Shown: piece after piece, positions 1 through 12,909 of the stretch
Numbering within the stretch: the first letter of the stretch is position 1
Layout of the letters: every line of letters starts with the position of its first letter
Assembly: GCF_016808095.1 (NCBI RefSeq)
Contig: NC_068977.1
Span: 28,173,364 to 28,237,363 of the forward strand
Length of the DNA: 64,000 nucleotides
From: Vigna angularis
Lineage: Eukaryota > Streptophyta > Magnoliopsida > Fabales > Fabaceae
Reading direction: 5' to 3'
Program-made: the position numbers and the translations under genes
Notes under the pieces: model-generated
What the model was told of the DNA's origin: nothing
The model's input: only the letters and a program-made list of their open reading frames with translations
Database searches by the model: none

Positions 1-399
1 ATTTTATTAAAATTAATCCAATATTCTCATATTTTTACTAAACTCCATGTTTCTTCTTGGACTTTATCACAATGTACTACGTGCTTTATTAAATAAGTTT
101 TCTTCTAATAAATTGATAAAATTAATAAATAAATTATAATCAACAACTATATTAAACTATATATTATATATATTTTATTTAATAATATAATAATAATTAT
201 GATATAAAAATATTGATTTAAATAATTATAAAACTACAGCATATTAGACTATCTAATAAATTATATAATTTTATACCTGTACATAAATTATATTGTTTCT
301 AAGAATAAATTAAAGTCTTGTAGTAAGATCAAACACACATTAACCCTTAGTCTAACTACTTGAGAATGGATTTTCGAAATTGAGACTTTTTTTTTTCTT
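1..399. other. AT-rich intergenic DNA
   Basis: Nothing recognisable is seen here: no long reading frame, tRNA or terminal repeat, only AT-rich sequence with short homopolymer runs. Confidence 0.6.
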
Positions 400-531
400 C
401 ACTTGAGGTGTTTTCTAAAAGAAAGTTTTTTCAAGAGTGTGTTAGAGTTGACCCAAGAGCCATTGATCAAGTTGACAACTCTAGTTACACATGTCAATGA
501 CAAATATTATTATCTTGTATTCAATTATGTC

Positions 532-579
<48 letters not shown>

Positions 580-823
580 ATTCAATTCAATCTAATTTTT
601 TTAAATAAAAGAATTTTGATTTTTTTTTGTTCCCACTTGAGGGGTCTCCTAAAAGAAAGTTTTTTCAATTATGGGTTAGAGTTGACCCATGAACTATTGA
701 TCAAGTTGACAACTCTAGTTACAAATGTCAATGACAAATATTATTATCTTGTATTCAATTTTTTCATTATATATATATTTTTATTCAATTTAATCTGATT
801 TGTTTAAATAAAAGAATATTGAT
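400..823 (+). repeat. Two-copy direct repeat with AT microsatellite
   Basis: Two tandem copies of about 190-220 bp (about 400-620 and 634-823) share the same order of landmarks: a CACTTGAGG start, a GAAAGTTTTTTCAA block, a GTTGAC-rich block, a TATTATTATCTTGTATTCAATT block and an ATAAAAGAAT-TTGAT end. Copy 1 contains an (AT)n run at about 532-577 that is only a few units long in copy 2. The 131-codon frame that spans both copies is an accident of this repeat and is not called a gene. Confidence 0.8.
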
Positions 824-2360
824 CCTTTTGAACTGGGTACATGTAAATAACAAAATATTTTCTAACTTAAAATAAAATATAGAATAAATATTTGTTTGAC
901 TTAAAAATATTAAAATTTAAAATAAATTATAATTTAAAAATATTTTTTATTATATAATTAAGAAAATAAAAATAAAAAATAATTTAAACCATTAATATCC
1001 ATAAATTAAATTTTAATTTTAGTTATTAGTTTTATAGCAATAAAGTAATTTAATACGTAAGTACTTTAATTATTTAAATTTAATATGTTAAAAGTTAATT
1101 TTAATAAAATTATGAGTATAACATTTATATAAATATTCAATTTGGTTATAATTGAAGGACAACATTGCTCCATTTAACAAAAATTAGGATAAATTAAACT
1201 AAAAGAACATATATAGAGACTGAATTAAAAAAAAAAACAATAACACTTAACATTAAAACATGATATTGTCATGCCCGTAACATTAACCGTGTCACGTGTC
1301 ACATGACAGAACCTGATACATGCTCAACAAAATTTTTGAAAAAAAAAATATAATATTTGTTTTAAAATATTAAAAAAACTATAAATTGAAATGTGGTAAG
1401 TGGATAACATTGCTTGTAAGGTAAAAAAACTAATTGAGTGGATTTTTAAAATATTGAACCTTGATTGAATAAAAATAAAAAGAAAACCTATTTACAACTT
1501 TTTTTAATCAAAATTGGGACGAAAAAGAATAATTAGACATAAAATAAAAGAGAAACTTACAATTATGTCATTTTAGAGAATGAATTAAACTATACCCTTT
1601 AGAGAATGAATTAAGCAATATCCTTTACATTTTACATTATTTTTTACTAAATAATATTTAATATACACTAGTAATTATCTAGTTTTGCCTTTAATTTCCA
1701 ACATGGATAATTATTTTCTACCACGAGAATATCATCTATTGGCCTTCTTGTAGTTTTCTTTTATCTTTACATCAAATAACTACTTAATTAAAAATATAAC
1801 AAAAATTATAAAAAAAATAAAAAATTATTTACCCTTTAAAATTTATATGCTTTCAATCTTAACCATTTAAATAAAATTCAATAATATAATTTTTTAACTT
1901 TTAATTTTTAATCTCATGATAACAATAATAAGTATAATGATACATTATGTTTATGTTTATTCATATATAATTGTAAAAACATATCTAATTAATCATTAGA
2001 CTAATCTCGTTTTGAAGAAAACAGTCGTATATGTTATATCTTCTAAATACTTTCTTCATGTGTGCAAGAATTGGAATTCAAATCATTAACCATTTAATTA
2101 AAAATCTGGAGTCCAATACAACTGAGCCAATCACGGATTTCACTTATAATGAACAATACCTTAAAACAACCAAAAATATTGAAAAGTACATTAAAAATTT
2201 GCACACAAGAAATCATTAGTAACTAATTACACATTCAAAACCCTCTACATAGCTATATTGGTATGCTGGCAACATCCTTATTACAAACTAAACATGCTTT
2301 AAGTATGAAACACACTAATTATCTTTCATTATGTCTTGCTTGCATTATGAAAAACACCAT
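824..2360. other. AT-rich intergenic DNA, 3' flank of the PAR1-like gene
   Basis: No gene is supported. Between about 1250 and 1310 there is a less AT-rich patch with an overlapping CACGTG core. At 1570-1620 a TTTAGAGAATGAATTAA phrase is duplicated. Short reading frames here have no recognisable domain. Confidence 0.5.
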
Positions 2361-3502
2361 TCAGTACTGCGGGAATGGAGCAACTGCGGGTTCATTTGTG
2401 AGTTCCACAGCATCAAACGGTTGTGGAGAAGTTGCAGTGAATTGCAGAGAGTTCAGTGGTCCTGATGCCACCACACCAGAGCTTCTGATCTCAGCCGTTT
2501 GTCGACGAGCATCTGCACCTTCTGATGCACACAGTTTGGGAAGAAACACACCTGCATATACACGAAGGATAAAACTTTTACATATTTTAACATCATCGAA
2601 ATTAATAGGGCGGGTGACACAGGGAGTGATATTCTTACCTTCACCCGCAGCAAGGTTGAAATAGAGGTCAACAATGTTGGGACAGTTTTGGTAGCAGTGA
2701 GGGGAGCATAGGTTTTTGGTGAACCCAACTTCAAGAAGAGAATCCGAAGAGATTCCAAAGGATTTTCTGTCCAAACCACAACCCTTTATGCAGTCCTCCG
2801 TTTCAATGAGTCCGTTTTGTGTTTCCGTTTGAATCTCCGAGGTCCGGCACGTGTAAGCCTCTTCCCCGCTCCTCTTCACACGCTTCTCCAGCACGCACCG
2901 TTTTCCCTCCCACGACACCGCAAATGCACACGTGTCCTCGCTCAAACGCTCGCATTCTACCTCCCCTGAATTTTCACCGTTCGCACGAGTGTGTTAGAGA
3001 TGCTAAAACTCTCTTTTTTCAAGTTCATTCGAGAAAGAAACGTGTAAAAGAATATAAGAATGGGAAAATTCGTCAAACGATTTAAACTAAGAGAAATGTT
3101 GTCTTTTTCGGAAAACATTCCAAGGAGAATTTATGCTACATCGTCCTTCTTTAATTTCGTACAATTAAAATCACAATTTACTTTTTTTTTAATCTTTTTT
3201 AAACAATTTTTCTCCTCCCTTTTAGTCAATCTTTTACGTTCCTATTTTTTTAGCTTATAAATCTTTTTTCTAATAGATTAAAATGATCAAATGGGGATGA
3301 AAATCAAATTCGTTTTTGATAATGAAAATTTAGTCACTCGCCATTAAAGAAAAACAAAATACCCACATAAATTAAATTCGGAAAATAATTATTTAGTTAA
3401 GAAATTTTCATGTTTTAGAGACTTACCAAGAGTTCCTTGCACTGTGAAGAAAAATGCAATGGCAACCATTGCCAAACATCTCAAGCTAATGTTAAGGGCC
3501 AT
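2361..3502 (-). CDS. PAR1-family (photoassimilate-responsive) secreted Cys-rich protein
   Basis: Three exons on the minus strand: 3502-3427, 2965-2639 and 2551-2361. They are separated by introns 3426-2966 and 2638-2552, both with GTAAG-type donors and CAG acceptors. The joined frame is 197 codons. Exon 1 starts at the only ATG that opens a hydrophobic N-terminus (residues about 1-23), a typical signal peptide. The mature part has ten Cys and the family signatures TCRTSE, DRKSFGISSDSLLE, LCSPHCYQNCPNIVDLYFN and AAGEGVFLPKLC. The last is restored exactly when intron 2 is removed, which supports that junction. PAR1 proteins were named from tobacco as genes induced by sugar accumulation; their biochemical role is not known to me. 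The protein is inferred to be secreted. No truncation or premature stop is seen and the length is normal for the family. It is the only convincing host protein gene in the window. Confidence 0.93.
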
Positions 3503-3608
3503 GGCTGAAGCACAAGATGATTTTGGGAATGGCCAAAACTATAACTTGAGAGTTTGGAAAGTTTGGTTTTGGAATTGTTGTGATGTTTTTGTGGTTATTT
3601 GATGAATG

Positions 3609-3616
3609 TATTTATA
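3609..3616 (-). promoter_or_regulatory. TATA box of the PAR1-like gene
   Basis: The minus strand reads TATAAATA here, about 107 bases upstream of the proposed ATG. This gives a plausible 5' leader of about 75-80 nt and supports the choice of exon 1. Confidence 0.65.
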
Positions 3617-3639
3617 GTGGTTCCTTGTAGGAGAACGTT

Positions 3640-6369
3640 ATTTCTTTCTTTAGGTTAAAAAATGATATTTTATATAGAAAGTGGACCTTTCGATACGAAT
3701 CAATATGGGAGAAGAAAGAATAGTAATTTAGTTGTTTACAGAAGTTTGATTACCTTACGCATGATAGGAAGTTGCTTTCAAATTTTATTATTACAAAACA
3801 CGTTTCAATAAGTCCAAAAAATGGAAGAAATATGAGAAATTTAGAAAGAAGAATCAAAATATATCTGATCAACAATTCTTAAATAATTAAAATTAATTAC
3901 TTTTTATAATATTTACTTATTTCATTAGAATTTATTTCAAATGTAAAAATGTAAATACTTTTATAGAATCGTCCTATTAGACTGTGATGCATAAAAAAAC
4001 ATTAGCTTTATAAGATACTTTCTGGTGAATTAATAATAAGATTACATACGTTAAAAAAAAATCAAGCTCTTATTTTAGAGACACATATAATATTTTATTT
4101 ATCACAAGTTTGTTTTATAAATAGTATTTTTTTAAATATTTAACACAACTTCATGTTTAACTCAAGCTTAATTAAGATTAACATGTTTGATGATAAAAAT
4201 CATATCTCTAACGTTTTATTTAAATATTCAAAAGCTTTGATAAATTTCGAGAGATTATTAAGAATAAGACAGACTTCAAAACTCAATGTATACTAACATA
4301 CATATAAACATCACATAAAACGATTTTTTATTAATATTAGAATAGGATTTAATATTCAAAGAATATGTATATTCATCAACAAAATTCACACGTCCAGAAT
4401 GACTCATTAACTCAATTTTCTTAAATATGAGTGTGTTTCTTATTCATTAATTAGATCCATATCTTCATTTATGTATTTTGAAACTGTTGCCAATGGAAAA
4501 CTTTATAATAAATGATAGGAAGCCATATAAGAATATAATTGCTAAAAATTGTTAATTTTAATTTATTTTCTTAATTTTATCATGCAATATAATTTTGAAA
4601 ATGTTCTTCAAAACAACCTGTGACTACTAGTCAAGTAGTGCCCGCTATCAGCGGAGAACATGTTGGTCCAACCTACGCACGAAACCCACGTGTCACTTTA
4701 GATTTGGAACCATACAAAAGATTGTTCATGATGGGCCACCATATACATTCTCTTGCTGAAAAATACGTTTGACGATGTTGCGTAGTAGAATTATCCTTAC
4801 AATAACAATAATGCTTACTGAAGCTACGTTTTTCTAGTAGTATATAATAGTTTATGTTTTAAAAATATTTAATTATAACACATTTAATGATGTTACAAGT
4901 AATATATATGTGTGTGATGTGTTACTTAAAAATAAAATATTGGTTTAAGTATGTAGTCTAAAAAGAGTTATTTGCATCACTGTTTAGTGTTGGATTTTTA
5001 TTAAAAATCAACAATATTTACTTCTAACGTATTAGGGTCTCATAAATATCCAAATTTATGTCAGACTATATATTGGTCTACTGTAAATTTTAAAATTATC
5101 TGTTATTGCCAAGATGAAAAGATGAGAATCGTTCTTTGTGATTTTAAACAAAATTACTTTTTTTTAGAATTTGTAATATAGAACGCAAACTTAGTTCATA
5201 TTAGGAGAAATATATTTAATTTTATTTAATAATTAGTATTATTCTTTACAAATTAATTTGGAAATTTAGATTTTTAAAAACAGTAAATAAAAATTAAAAA
5301 AAGCAATGTGGAATGAAATTGAAATTTAGATATCAAAACAAAAGACTGAAATTGCTGGAAAATGGAAAGAATGTAAATTATAGAAAATTAAGTGCAAAAA
5401 ACTAAAGAGCATAGAATTAAATTAAAAAAAAAAACTAAAGAACAACAAGAATAGGAAAAAAAATTGTAAACAAATAAACCACAATTTCGAGAATAAAACC
5501 AATATGAAAATCTTCTAATCTTGAATTGAATTGATCTTCGGTTTGTGAATCGATCTTCACACTTTAAGAACATAAAATGTGGCAGGTAATAGAAAATAGA
5601 AAACACAACACAACACTAAAGGAAGATAAAAAGATATAAAAAACAAGAAAGGAGAGAAAAGAATAAACTAAATTTATGAAAATCTTACCAATGATTTATC
5701 TCTTATTTTTAGTACATGAAAAGTCTTATATAGTCTAAAAGTGGAAAGCTAATCTAGACCTAATTTGAGCTTTAATCCCAATTACAAAAGTAAGCTAATA
5801 CAAGAAAAGAAACAAATTTGTAGGATCTTCTTTGCAATTTTTAAACAAATCTATTTCAATATCTAAAAATTATAAAAAATAGCATACGACTCCAAATCCA
5901 ATAAATCATGTAACCTAAATGAATAGTGCAACTAGAATCAATCCAAAATTAAATATGAAAGGAAAGTTGTGACTTAAAAACTAAATGAAGGTCAAACAAG
6001 TTAAAAATGTAAAATTAAAATAAAATTGTCAAAAGAACCCAATTTATTACTTAAATATGAGAATGAGTCAAAATACAAAATAATATGGCATTTGTAAGGT
6101 GTAATGAATATACCATAAAGCTATAAAAGTGTGTACAAATAATGTGTTATCAAGGGACTTTAAGGCTTTCTTAACACGAAAATGTGTTCATAAAGAATAA
6201 AAATGATATTTCTTATGTCAAGTACTGTATCAATGAGAAGCACTGAATGCAGTTTTGTGACAATCGGTTGGATAATTATTGATAGATTAAGTTTAACAAT
6301 TCTTATAATGACAAAAATTTGTATTTACAATATTTTTTTTTTCTCGTTTTCTTATGTGTTGTAGGAAAA
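3640..6369. other. AT-rich intergenic DNA upstream of the PAR1-like gene
   Basis: No gene is supported. At about 4620-4790 there is a richer segment with a CCACGTGTCA G-box-like site, but it is about 1.1 kb upstream of the PAR1-like start and no transcript can be tied to it. The rest is AT-rich sequence with short spurious frames. Confidence 0.5.
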
Positions 6370-7510
6370 TGATTAGTTGTTAAGGAATGACAAAATTCAA
6401 ATGATGCATCCCACCTATTGTCTCTAGAAGGTATGTATTGTTGGAGCAACACCTCATGAAGGCTTGAGAAGAGGCGTTGTGCTAGAGTCTGTTGACCTTG
6501 TATATCTAACTCCCCACTATGAGATGTGGAAGGTTATTTGCACCAAATTAGAAGGAAGATAACTTCATAGTCTACACATATTATAGTTGAGGAAAAAATT
6601 GTAAGTATGAATATACATATTACCATTGTTATTTTTCTAATTTTCCTATGAATCATAGGTAGGTTTAAGCTTAATTATTAATCATATGTTGACCATAAGA
6701 AGATATTTTGATGATGACAATAAGAAGACTAGAGTACCTTAGATGTGTGCATGGTACTAGTGAGGCATGAGGACTTAAAGATTACTTTAGTTCACCACCA
6801 CCGAAAAAAGTCTACTCTTGCAGTCATAATGCCTTGCATAATATGGAGGTGTAGTTTGAGGAAAAATTGAATCAAATTCACTAGTCCTTGCAACAAGAGT
6901 TTGATAAGGAGTTAGAGTCCCTTGCTTATTCTTAGTAGTAAACTCAAGGAACAACTTTATATGATTCTTAAGGTTGCTAGAGTGAGCACTAAATAGAAGG
7001 ACAATTGACCATCCATGGTGTCTCTCTATAGTTTGATTGGACATAGGTAATGATTGATGAAGCTCAAGATGTTATTACTCAAGTGTCTTTGCCCAACACA
7101 AAGGTTCATTCACTTAGGGAGGCTTTAAACACATTTTTGGCTTAGTGTCAGTCTTAGCACTAGCACAAGTATTACATTATTTTTTGTTTTTATTGTCATA
7201 ATTTAATGTTTTTGCTTTGTTTAGAATTTTTTCTATCGCGATAAGCAAGTTTTGGACATGTTAGTGATGATAATTGGCCAAAGCACATGATGATTCCATA
7301 TCAAAGCTTATAATTGTAATGCCTAAGTTAAGGAAGAAACTCGGGCAACTACGATGAGACTTCTCAGTATTTAGAGTCAATAACATTGATGTCCCATTAT
7401 ACATTTCATTACATGATGCTTTGTAGGTTGTTGAAGAAACATCCTAGTAAAACATTTCAATCATTCAACCTTGGAACATCAAATGTACTATATGTTGTAT
7501 ATTTACAATA
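6370..7510 (+). pseudogene. Decayed CACTA (En/Spm, Ptta-type) transposase relic
   Basis: Broken frames on the plus strand line up in order with the plant Ptta/En/Spm transposase family as I know it. The first block, about 6385-6600, resembles the HELWK-ARTK-TSQ region (here PHYEMWKVICTKLEG, then ITS and HIIVEEKI in a shifted frame). A second block near 6780-6900 reads like the KDYFSSPPPKK linker plus a charged coiled segment (FEEKLNQIH). A third at 7085-7145 reads VSLPNTKVHSLREALNTFLA, close to the family's conserved tail. Possible remains continue to about 7510. Stops and frameshifts occur throughout, so it is non-functional. No CACTA termini were located. Confidence 0.6.
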
Positions 7511-8875
7511 AATAGATGATTTCGTTTAACTTATAGTTCATTATTTTAAGTACACGGACAGACAAATTGACTTTTGATTAAGACAAATATGAAATATATA
7601 GATTTGTTGAGCCTAATTCATACAAAAATATGAAAAATACAAAAGTCCAGATAAAACAATATTTACAAAGATAGATAGATGAATGACTCCTATAGAAATA
7701 TTTACTTGACCTTATACATTAAAAGTTAATTTTAATAATTAAGTATATTTTTAAATAATAATAATTATTCAACTAATTATTTATCATTTATTGTACGTTA
7801 CATTAATGGTTGATTCTAATTATACCTAGAGATTATATTACAATGTGGCTTTGTTCTTCTATAAAAAAATCAACTAAGAAATGAAAAAATTATCATAAAG
7901 GTAATATTTTTACTAGGGCAAGTATAAAACAATATGACCAACATATGTCTTCACTTTAATTAAAGTTATGACTCACACAAACGTTTTTCACAAATTAATT
8001 TGTTTTAATTCTTTCTCGTTTTAGTGCAATAAATAAGTTGATTCATTTAATTGTGACTATTATATCATGATGAGAATCATTATTTCCGTTAAACAGAAAT
8101 TACACCTTCTAACATATACTTGAGTGTATTTCATTTTTATAATTTCTACATACTAACATAAGTTAAGTGTTTTTAGATTTTTAGTGATCAATCTCCTGTG
8201 TCACTGCAGGACATCTTCCAAATAAAAGAATAATGGATGCTCTTTCTCGTCTAGCATGATGACATGTTTATAGACTAGATTAAACTTTTTTGTTTATTGA
8301 AATAATTGAAAATTAATTACGTTATATTGATAATTTTTGGTATTCAGGTTTTGGTTTGAAAATAAAATAAATTTAAAATTATCCAAATTTTACGTTGCAC
8401 CATAAATTTGCGTCAAATTTACTTAGGTTCAATGTAAACTTTAGACTTTTTTTCACCTATTGGTGCTTATAAGTCTAACATAAATGTGAAGTTTTTACAA
8501 ATTTTTGTTCGACATAAACTTCCGTCACCTACATAAATTTTATTTAACATAAAAAACAAAAAATATCCAACTTAAAAATCATGTGATAGTGTATATATAC
8601 TTTTACATGAATAAGGAATAAATTAGGAAGAACATTAAAGAATATTTAAAAGATACCTTATTTTTAATAAGAGTTAAAAAGAAGCAATTTTAAATAAAGT
8701 TAAGGAACAAATTAAATTTGAAATATTAAAAGAAATTCAATTAAGAGTATAAATAGTCAGATTTAATGTGAAAAGAAACTTAAACACAGTATAAAAAATA
8801 GAGTAGTTTTTTAAAATGGTAAAAGTTTAAAATAATTCAAAGTACATACTAGTATAAGGTTTAAAAAAGAATTCT
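7511..8875. other. AT-rich intergenic DNA
   Basis: No gene is supported. The segment 8390-8580 repeats phrases such as CATAAATTT and GCGTCAAATTTAC/CGTCACCTAC, which could be subterminal sequence of a DNA transposon. No terminal repeats could be matched. Confidence 0.45.
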
Positions 8876-8880
8876 AAAAA
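8876..8880 (-). terminator. Pol III terminator of tRNA-Thr
   Basis: On the minus strand a run of five T begins four bases after the tRNA discriminator base, the usual RNA polymerase III stop signal. Confidence 0.7.
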
Positions 8881-8884
8881 GCAT

Positions 8885-8956
8885 TGCCCCCATGCAGGAT
8901 CGAACTACAGACCTTCAGTTTACAAGACTGACGCTCTACCACTGAGCTATACGGGC
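8885..8956 (-). tRNA. tRNA-Thr (anticodon UGU)
   Basis: A 72-nt cloverleaf on the minus strand has no intron. The D arm is TAGCTCAGTGGTAGAGC, which doubles as the A box. The anticodon stem TCAGT/ACTGA holds the loop CTTGTAA, giving anticodon TGT at 8922-8924. The T arm TGTAG-TTCGATC-CTGCA supplies the B box, and the discriminator base is A. The acceptor stem GCCCGTA/TGGGGGC pairs at five of seven positions, with one G-T wobble and one G-G mismatch, which is unusual for a working nuclear tRNA. Internal promoters and the Pol III terminator are present. It could be functional or a slightly decayed copy. Confidence 0.92.
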
Positions 8957-9433
8957 ACAGGACGTTAACTGTAACCAAATTAGTTTATTTATTATAAACT
9001 TTGTTCATTTTATATTTTTTCAATTCCCATATTATTTATATGTTATTTAGGTAGAAGGTATCTTCAAATAATGTTATTTGTAAGACTCATGAAAAATATT
9101 TATAATAGTAAATTTTAACATTTTATTAGTAATAATAATTTTAACAGATAGAAAATAAATTAAATAGAAAATTATGGTAGAAAAATTTAAATTTTTGATA
9201 TAAAATTATAGTAATTATAGAAGAAAAGGTTCAAATTTTTTATAACTTATTTAGGATTTTTTTTAAGAAAATTGAATAGTAAAATAAAAATTTTAAGGAT
9301 AAGAATTCCTACGTAGTATGGAAAGAGTTAGGATCAGATTTGATCAAGTGGATGATTAAAATATTATTTTTTAAAATAATATTAAAATAATAAATAATAT
9401 TAAAAAATTATTAAATAGTAAAATTTTTTTACC

Positions 9434-9441
9434 TATAAATA
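9434..9441 (+). promoter_or_regulatory. TATA box of the LTR promoter
   Basis: TATAAATA followed by AGCCATGG lies about 355 bases into the LTR. The same block is conserved in the copy at 53114, which is what an LTR core promoter would look like. Confidence 0.55.
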
Positions 9442-10460
9442 GCCATGGAAGGGAAGGGTATTCTACACAAAGAGAGGAAGAATCAAGAGAGAAATCTTGA
9501 AATTTAGAGAAGAAAGAGTTAGGAAGAAATTTTAGTTGTAAGAAGAGTAGAGATTCTGAAGAGTTTTCGGGGAATAACTTCTAGTAGGAAAATAATTCTG
9601 GAGAAGAGGTAGGGGAGCTAACCTTTCTAAGCTTTTATATTACGGTTTAGTACTGTTTTATTACTATTCATGTCTTGAAATTCTGTGTGAATATTGTTAA
9701 TGCTTACTGTATATCTATCTATATTGAATTTCTGTATTAATATTATATGTTGTTCTTTTGAATCTGTAAATAAGAAATTTGTTAAAACTAGTTGAGGAAC
9801 ACTTTGGCTAAGGAAAAACTTGGTACTTAAGTTGTCCATTGTGACGCACCTCTCTTTCCTGAAAGTCTACTCGACAAGTTTTTAACTTAAATCTTGTTGA
9901 ACAGATTATGTACTGTTAAACAATTGTGCAATATATCTCGTTGGAATGAATTCATGTTATTGTGGTAGATACAAAATTATGAATTATAATTGTGATGGTA
10001 GGATAGAGGAATCTTAAAAACCGGAGTTGGTACATCCCTGATTATAGAGCAGTCCTGGTCTAATCCAGTAAGTTGTGACTAGTCATATGTACTGGCGTTT
10101 ATGGTGAGTTTGATTCGTCAAACATTTGATTCTTCTCCGGTGACCATTTCTGGTGATATTTTAGTATTATTAATTTATTTTGTGATATATTCATTTTGTA
10201 TAATTTCTGTGATGATTGTAATTTATTATATTGGATTTGAATTTATGCATCTGAACATGATATGAGTATTATGGGGAGATTTCGTAATGGTATAATATGA
10301 GTTGAGGAATGTAAGCATGGTATAAGTCTCGTGGAGAGATTCTGTAATGATATGGTATTTGTGTATATGTTGATGTTGAGGGTCATGTAGTTGGAGGTTA
10401 TCCTGATACTCTAATAATCATCCAGTCTCAAGTAGAGAAGGATGAATTATGTGGTGAGAG

Positions 10461-10601
10461 GGGCAGGAGGTCCTGGTCTATGTGTCGGTTTTGGACATAG
10501 TGTTGAGGACTAACCTTGTGGATGGTATGGAGGGTAGGAGGTCCTGATCTATGTGCCGATTTTGGACATAGTGTTGAGGACTAACCTTGTGGATGGTATG
10601 A
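10461..10601 (+). repeat. 71-bp tandem duplication inside the LTR fragment
   Basis: Two adjacent copies (10461-10531 and 10532-10601) share GGAGGTCCTG, the TTTTGGACATAG block and the ACTAACCTTGTGGATGGTATG end. They differ at a handful of positions. Confidence 0.85.
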
Positions 10602-10850
10602 AGTATTTTGGAAGTGTATTTGTAAGAGGAAGTAGAAGGCATCACAAGTGCATAACCTCCCGTGACCGCTCATCAACATATCATCGGAATGAGTGTCCAT
10701 TGAGTATTGTGAAATGAGTGTCTATTGAGTATTGTGGAACGGGTGTTATTAAGTATCGTGAGATGAGTGTCGATTAGTAATTATGAATATTAGAGTATAA
10801 GGATTGAGTTGAATATAAATAATATATATCCATTACTTGTTTAGTCTAAA

Positions 10851-12690
10851 AAATGTGTTCTTTTATCCATCCTATTATCTATCAAGCATCCGTAAAAATA
10901 AACGCAACTAAGTTTTTTTCATTCATTGATATTTATGAATATTTATATATTTTACTTTTAATTCAATTAATAATGATTATATATTTAGGTTTTCCATTGC
11001 GCGTCTCAAATTTTGAATGAAATATTATGTATTTACTTCTGCATTCTCTTTAACATTGAGATTCGCTGGAACATAAAATAATATTTGTTTTATCATCTAA
11101 GCGATGCCAAATGAACTTTACATGCTTTTGCAGTGTCAACGTATCATTCTCCTAATTAATATAAGAAAAATTGCAATTGCATGAACCTTAATTTCCTCTT
11201 TTGTGTGCGGAGCAAATCATACATAGTCTACCTGGTTATTATCAAAACAGGGACTAAGCACAGTGGAGTTAGTTAGTTTTGAAACTGTTCCTGTTTTTTT
11301 GGTTTTTGTTCTTTTCCTTTAGGGTCAGAAAGTGGGTTCTTGCACATGTCTTTGAATAAGTAACTATACTGTTCTAACAAAATATAAGACTAAATTTTCA
11401 TAAATCCTTTCTTCTCATAAAACGACTTTAATTTTTATGATTTTTAAATTCTAAATTCTTCAATAAGAAAATTAGAGAGAAATAAAGAAAAAAATAATTA
11501 ATTTTGTGTATTTTTATTCTTCAAAATTGTTTACAGTTTTGAAACTGTAATCCGTTCTTGCATTTAACGTTCTTTTAAGTAATTCACTTATTTTTGTCTA
11601 AGAAAAGATTAATCTAGTAACTAATGCTAATTTTGTTGATATTTTTTAAAACTATCCTTTATTGGTTCACCGTCTCGATTTTTAAATAAATATATTTTTT
11701 TAAAATATTTTAAGAATGACAGATTAAACATTCGTCTAAACTAATGTATTTTCCTTCATCTAAATTAAATTAATGTATTTTCATTCATCTAAATTGAAGA
11801 TTTTAAGATTGTTATTTAAAAAAAAAATATACATCTTTGTGTGAATATACTTAAAACAATTCTAATAATGCTTTCCACACCGATAATATATGTAATGAAA
11901 ATAAGAAAAAAAAATCGGTTCCATTTTGACAATCTTAGTTTTCTACTTTAATATCATTGATTTAGATCATATATTTTAGATAAAATGAATGCTATAACTA
12001 ATAATAAATGTTGATACCATAATTTAACTCAATATCTTAATTACAAAAAGAATATCTTATTAAAACAATAACATTAAAATAATAAAGAATTTAAGTACAT
12101 AATTAAGAAAATAAGAGAGAAACAAGATACGATAGATCTAATTACAATTTCGAAAAGAAAAACATCACTATAAATAAAGAAGACTTGAGCTTAATTAGAA
12201 AGACGATATACTAAAACAAATGTTCTAATTTAAGGAGTCTTATAAGCTGTTAATCTTTGAATATTTACACTTATATTTATCTTATAATTGAAGTAAAATA
12301 TCTTAGTATTGATGATGAAATATTGTAGATGATATAAAATTGATGGCATGATCAGCTTGGAGAGTGAAGTCAACACTTAATCTGAAAATCAACCATTTAC
12401 CTCCATGATTAGCGACTCAAACTTGGGAATTTTTTCATTAACTAATCACGTTTTCTTGAAGCATTACTTCCCATTTTTTGGAAACAAGAATGTGATATAC
12501 ACCTAACTTTTTCTATCTTACTTTAAGTCTTTGCAAGTAATCTCCATTCTTTCACTTCAATTTGACTAATCCTTCATGCTCTTGGCTCCACCCTCCTACT
12601 CTTCCCCATCATTCACACTTTGGAGAAAGAAAGAAAAAATAATTAATTGTTTTCTTTAAATGGTTAGGCCTCACTAATTGTTATAATAAT
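10851..12690. other. AT-rich intergenic DNA
   Basis: No gene, RNA or terminal repeat was recognised. A TTAATGTATTTTC-TTCATCTAAATT phrase is duplicated near 11742-11795. Confidence 0.5.
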
Positions 12691-12909
12691 TAATGTTTTG
12701 TTTCCATCATTTTTGTAAATTGGAAAGGAGTGCCTGGAAAATGATTTTAGCATTAATAGTTAGTATTAATTAATGATTTGTTTCCATCATTTTGAGAGAT
12801 TGGAAAGGCGTGCATGGAAATTAATTTTACCATTAATCGTTAGAAGTAATCAGTTATTTGTTTCTATCATTTTAATAAAGTGGAAATGCTTGGATAGAAA
12901 ATAATTTTA
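12691..12909 (+). repeat. 80-bp tandem repeat, about 2.7 copies
   Basis: Units start at 12691, 12771 and 12851. Each has TTTGTTTC(C/T)ATCATTTT, then TGGAAA-G-G--TGGA-A, then ATTTTA-CATTAAT. Divergence between units suggests an old local duplication. Confidence 0.8.

Larger units (their letters stand above)
9079..10850 (+). mobile_element. 3'-truncated LTR, same family as the solo LTR at 52.7 kb
   Basis: The segment begins TGTAAGACTCATGAAAAAT and follows the 52703-54694 solo LTR for well over 1 kb. Shared blocks include the AGTAATAATAATTTTA block, the TATAAATAGCCATG promoter block, GGGAGCTAACCTTTCT and GTGACGCACCTCTCTTTCCTG. Similarity fades near 10850, before the CATGTTAGCTCACCCTACTTG block and the GATGTTACA terminus seen in the other copy. 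This copy therefore lacks its 3' end, and no target duplication could be sought. It carries its own 71-bp tandem duplication. No coding sequence belongs to it. Confidence 0.82.

Noticed and set aside
403..798. 131-codon frame with a Tyr/Ile run
   Set aside because: It is created by a two-copy direct repeat and an AT microsatellite; there is no domain and the composition is non-coding.
2453..3085. Several frames on both strands over the PAR1-like gene
   Set aside because: They are shadows of the PAR1 exons or run through its introns; the spliced minus-strand frame explains the region.
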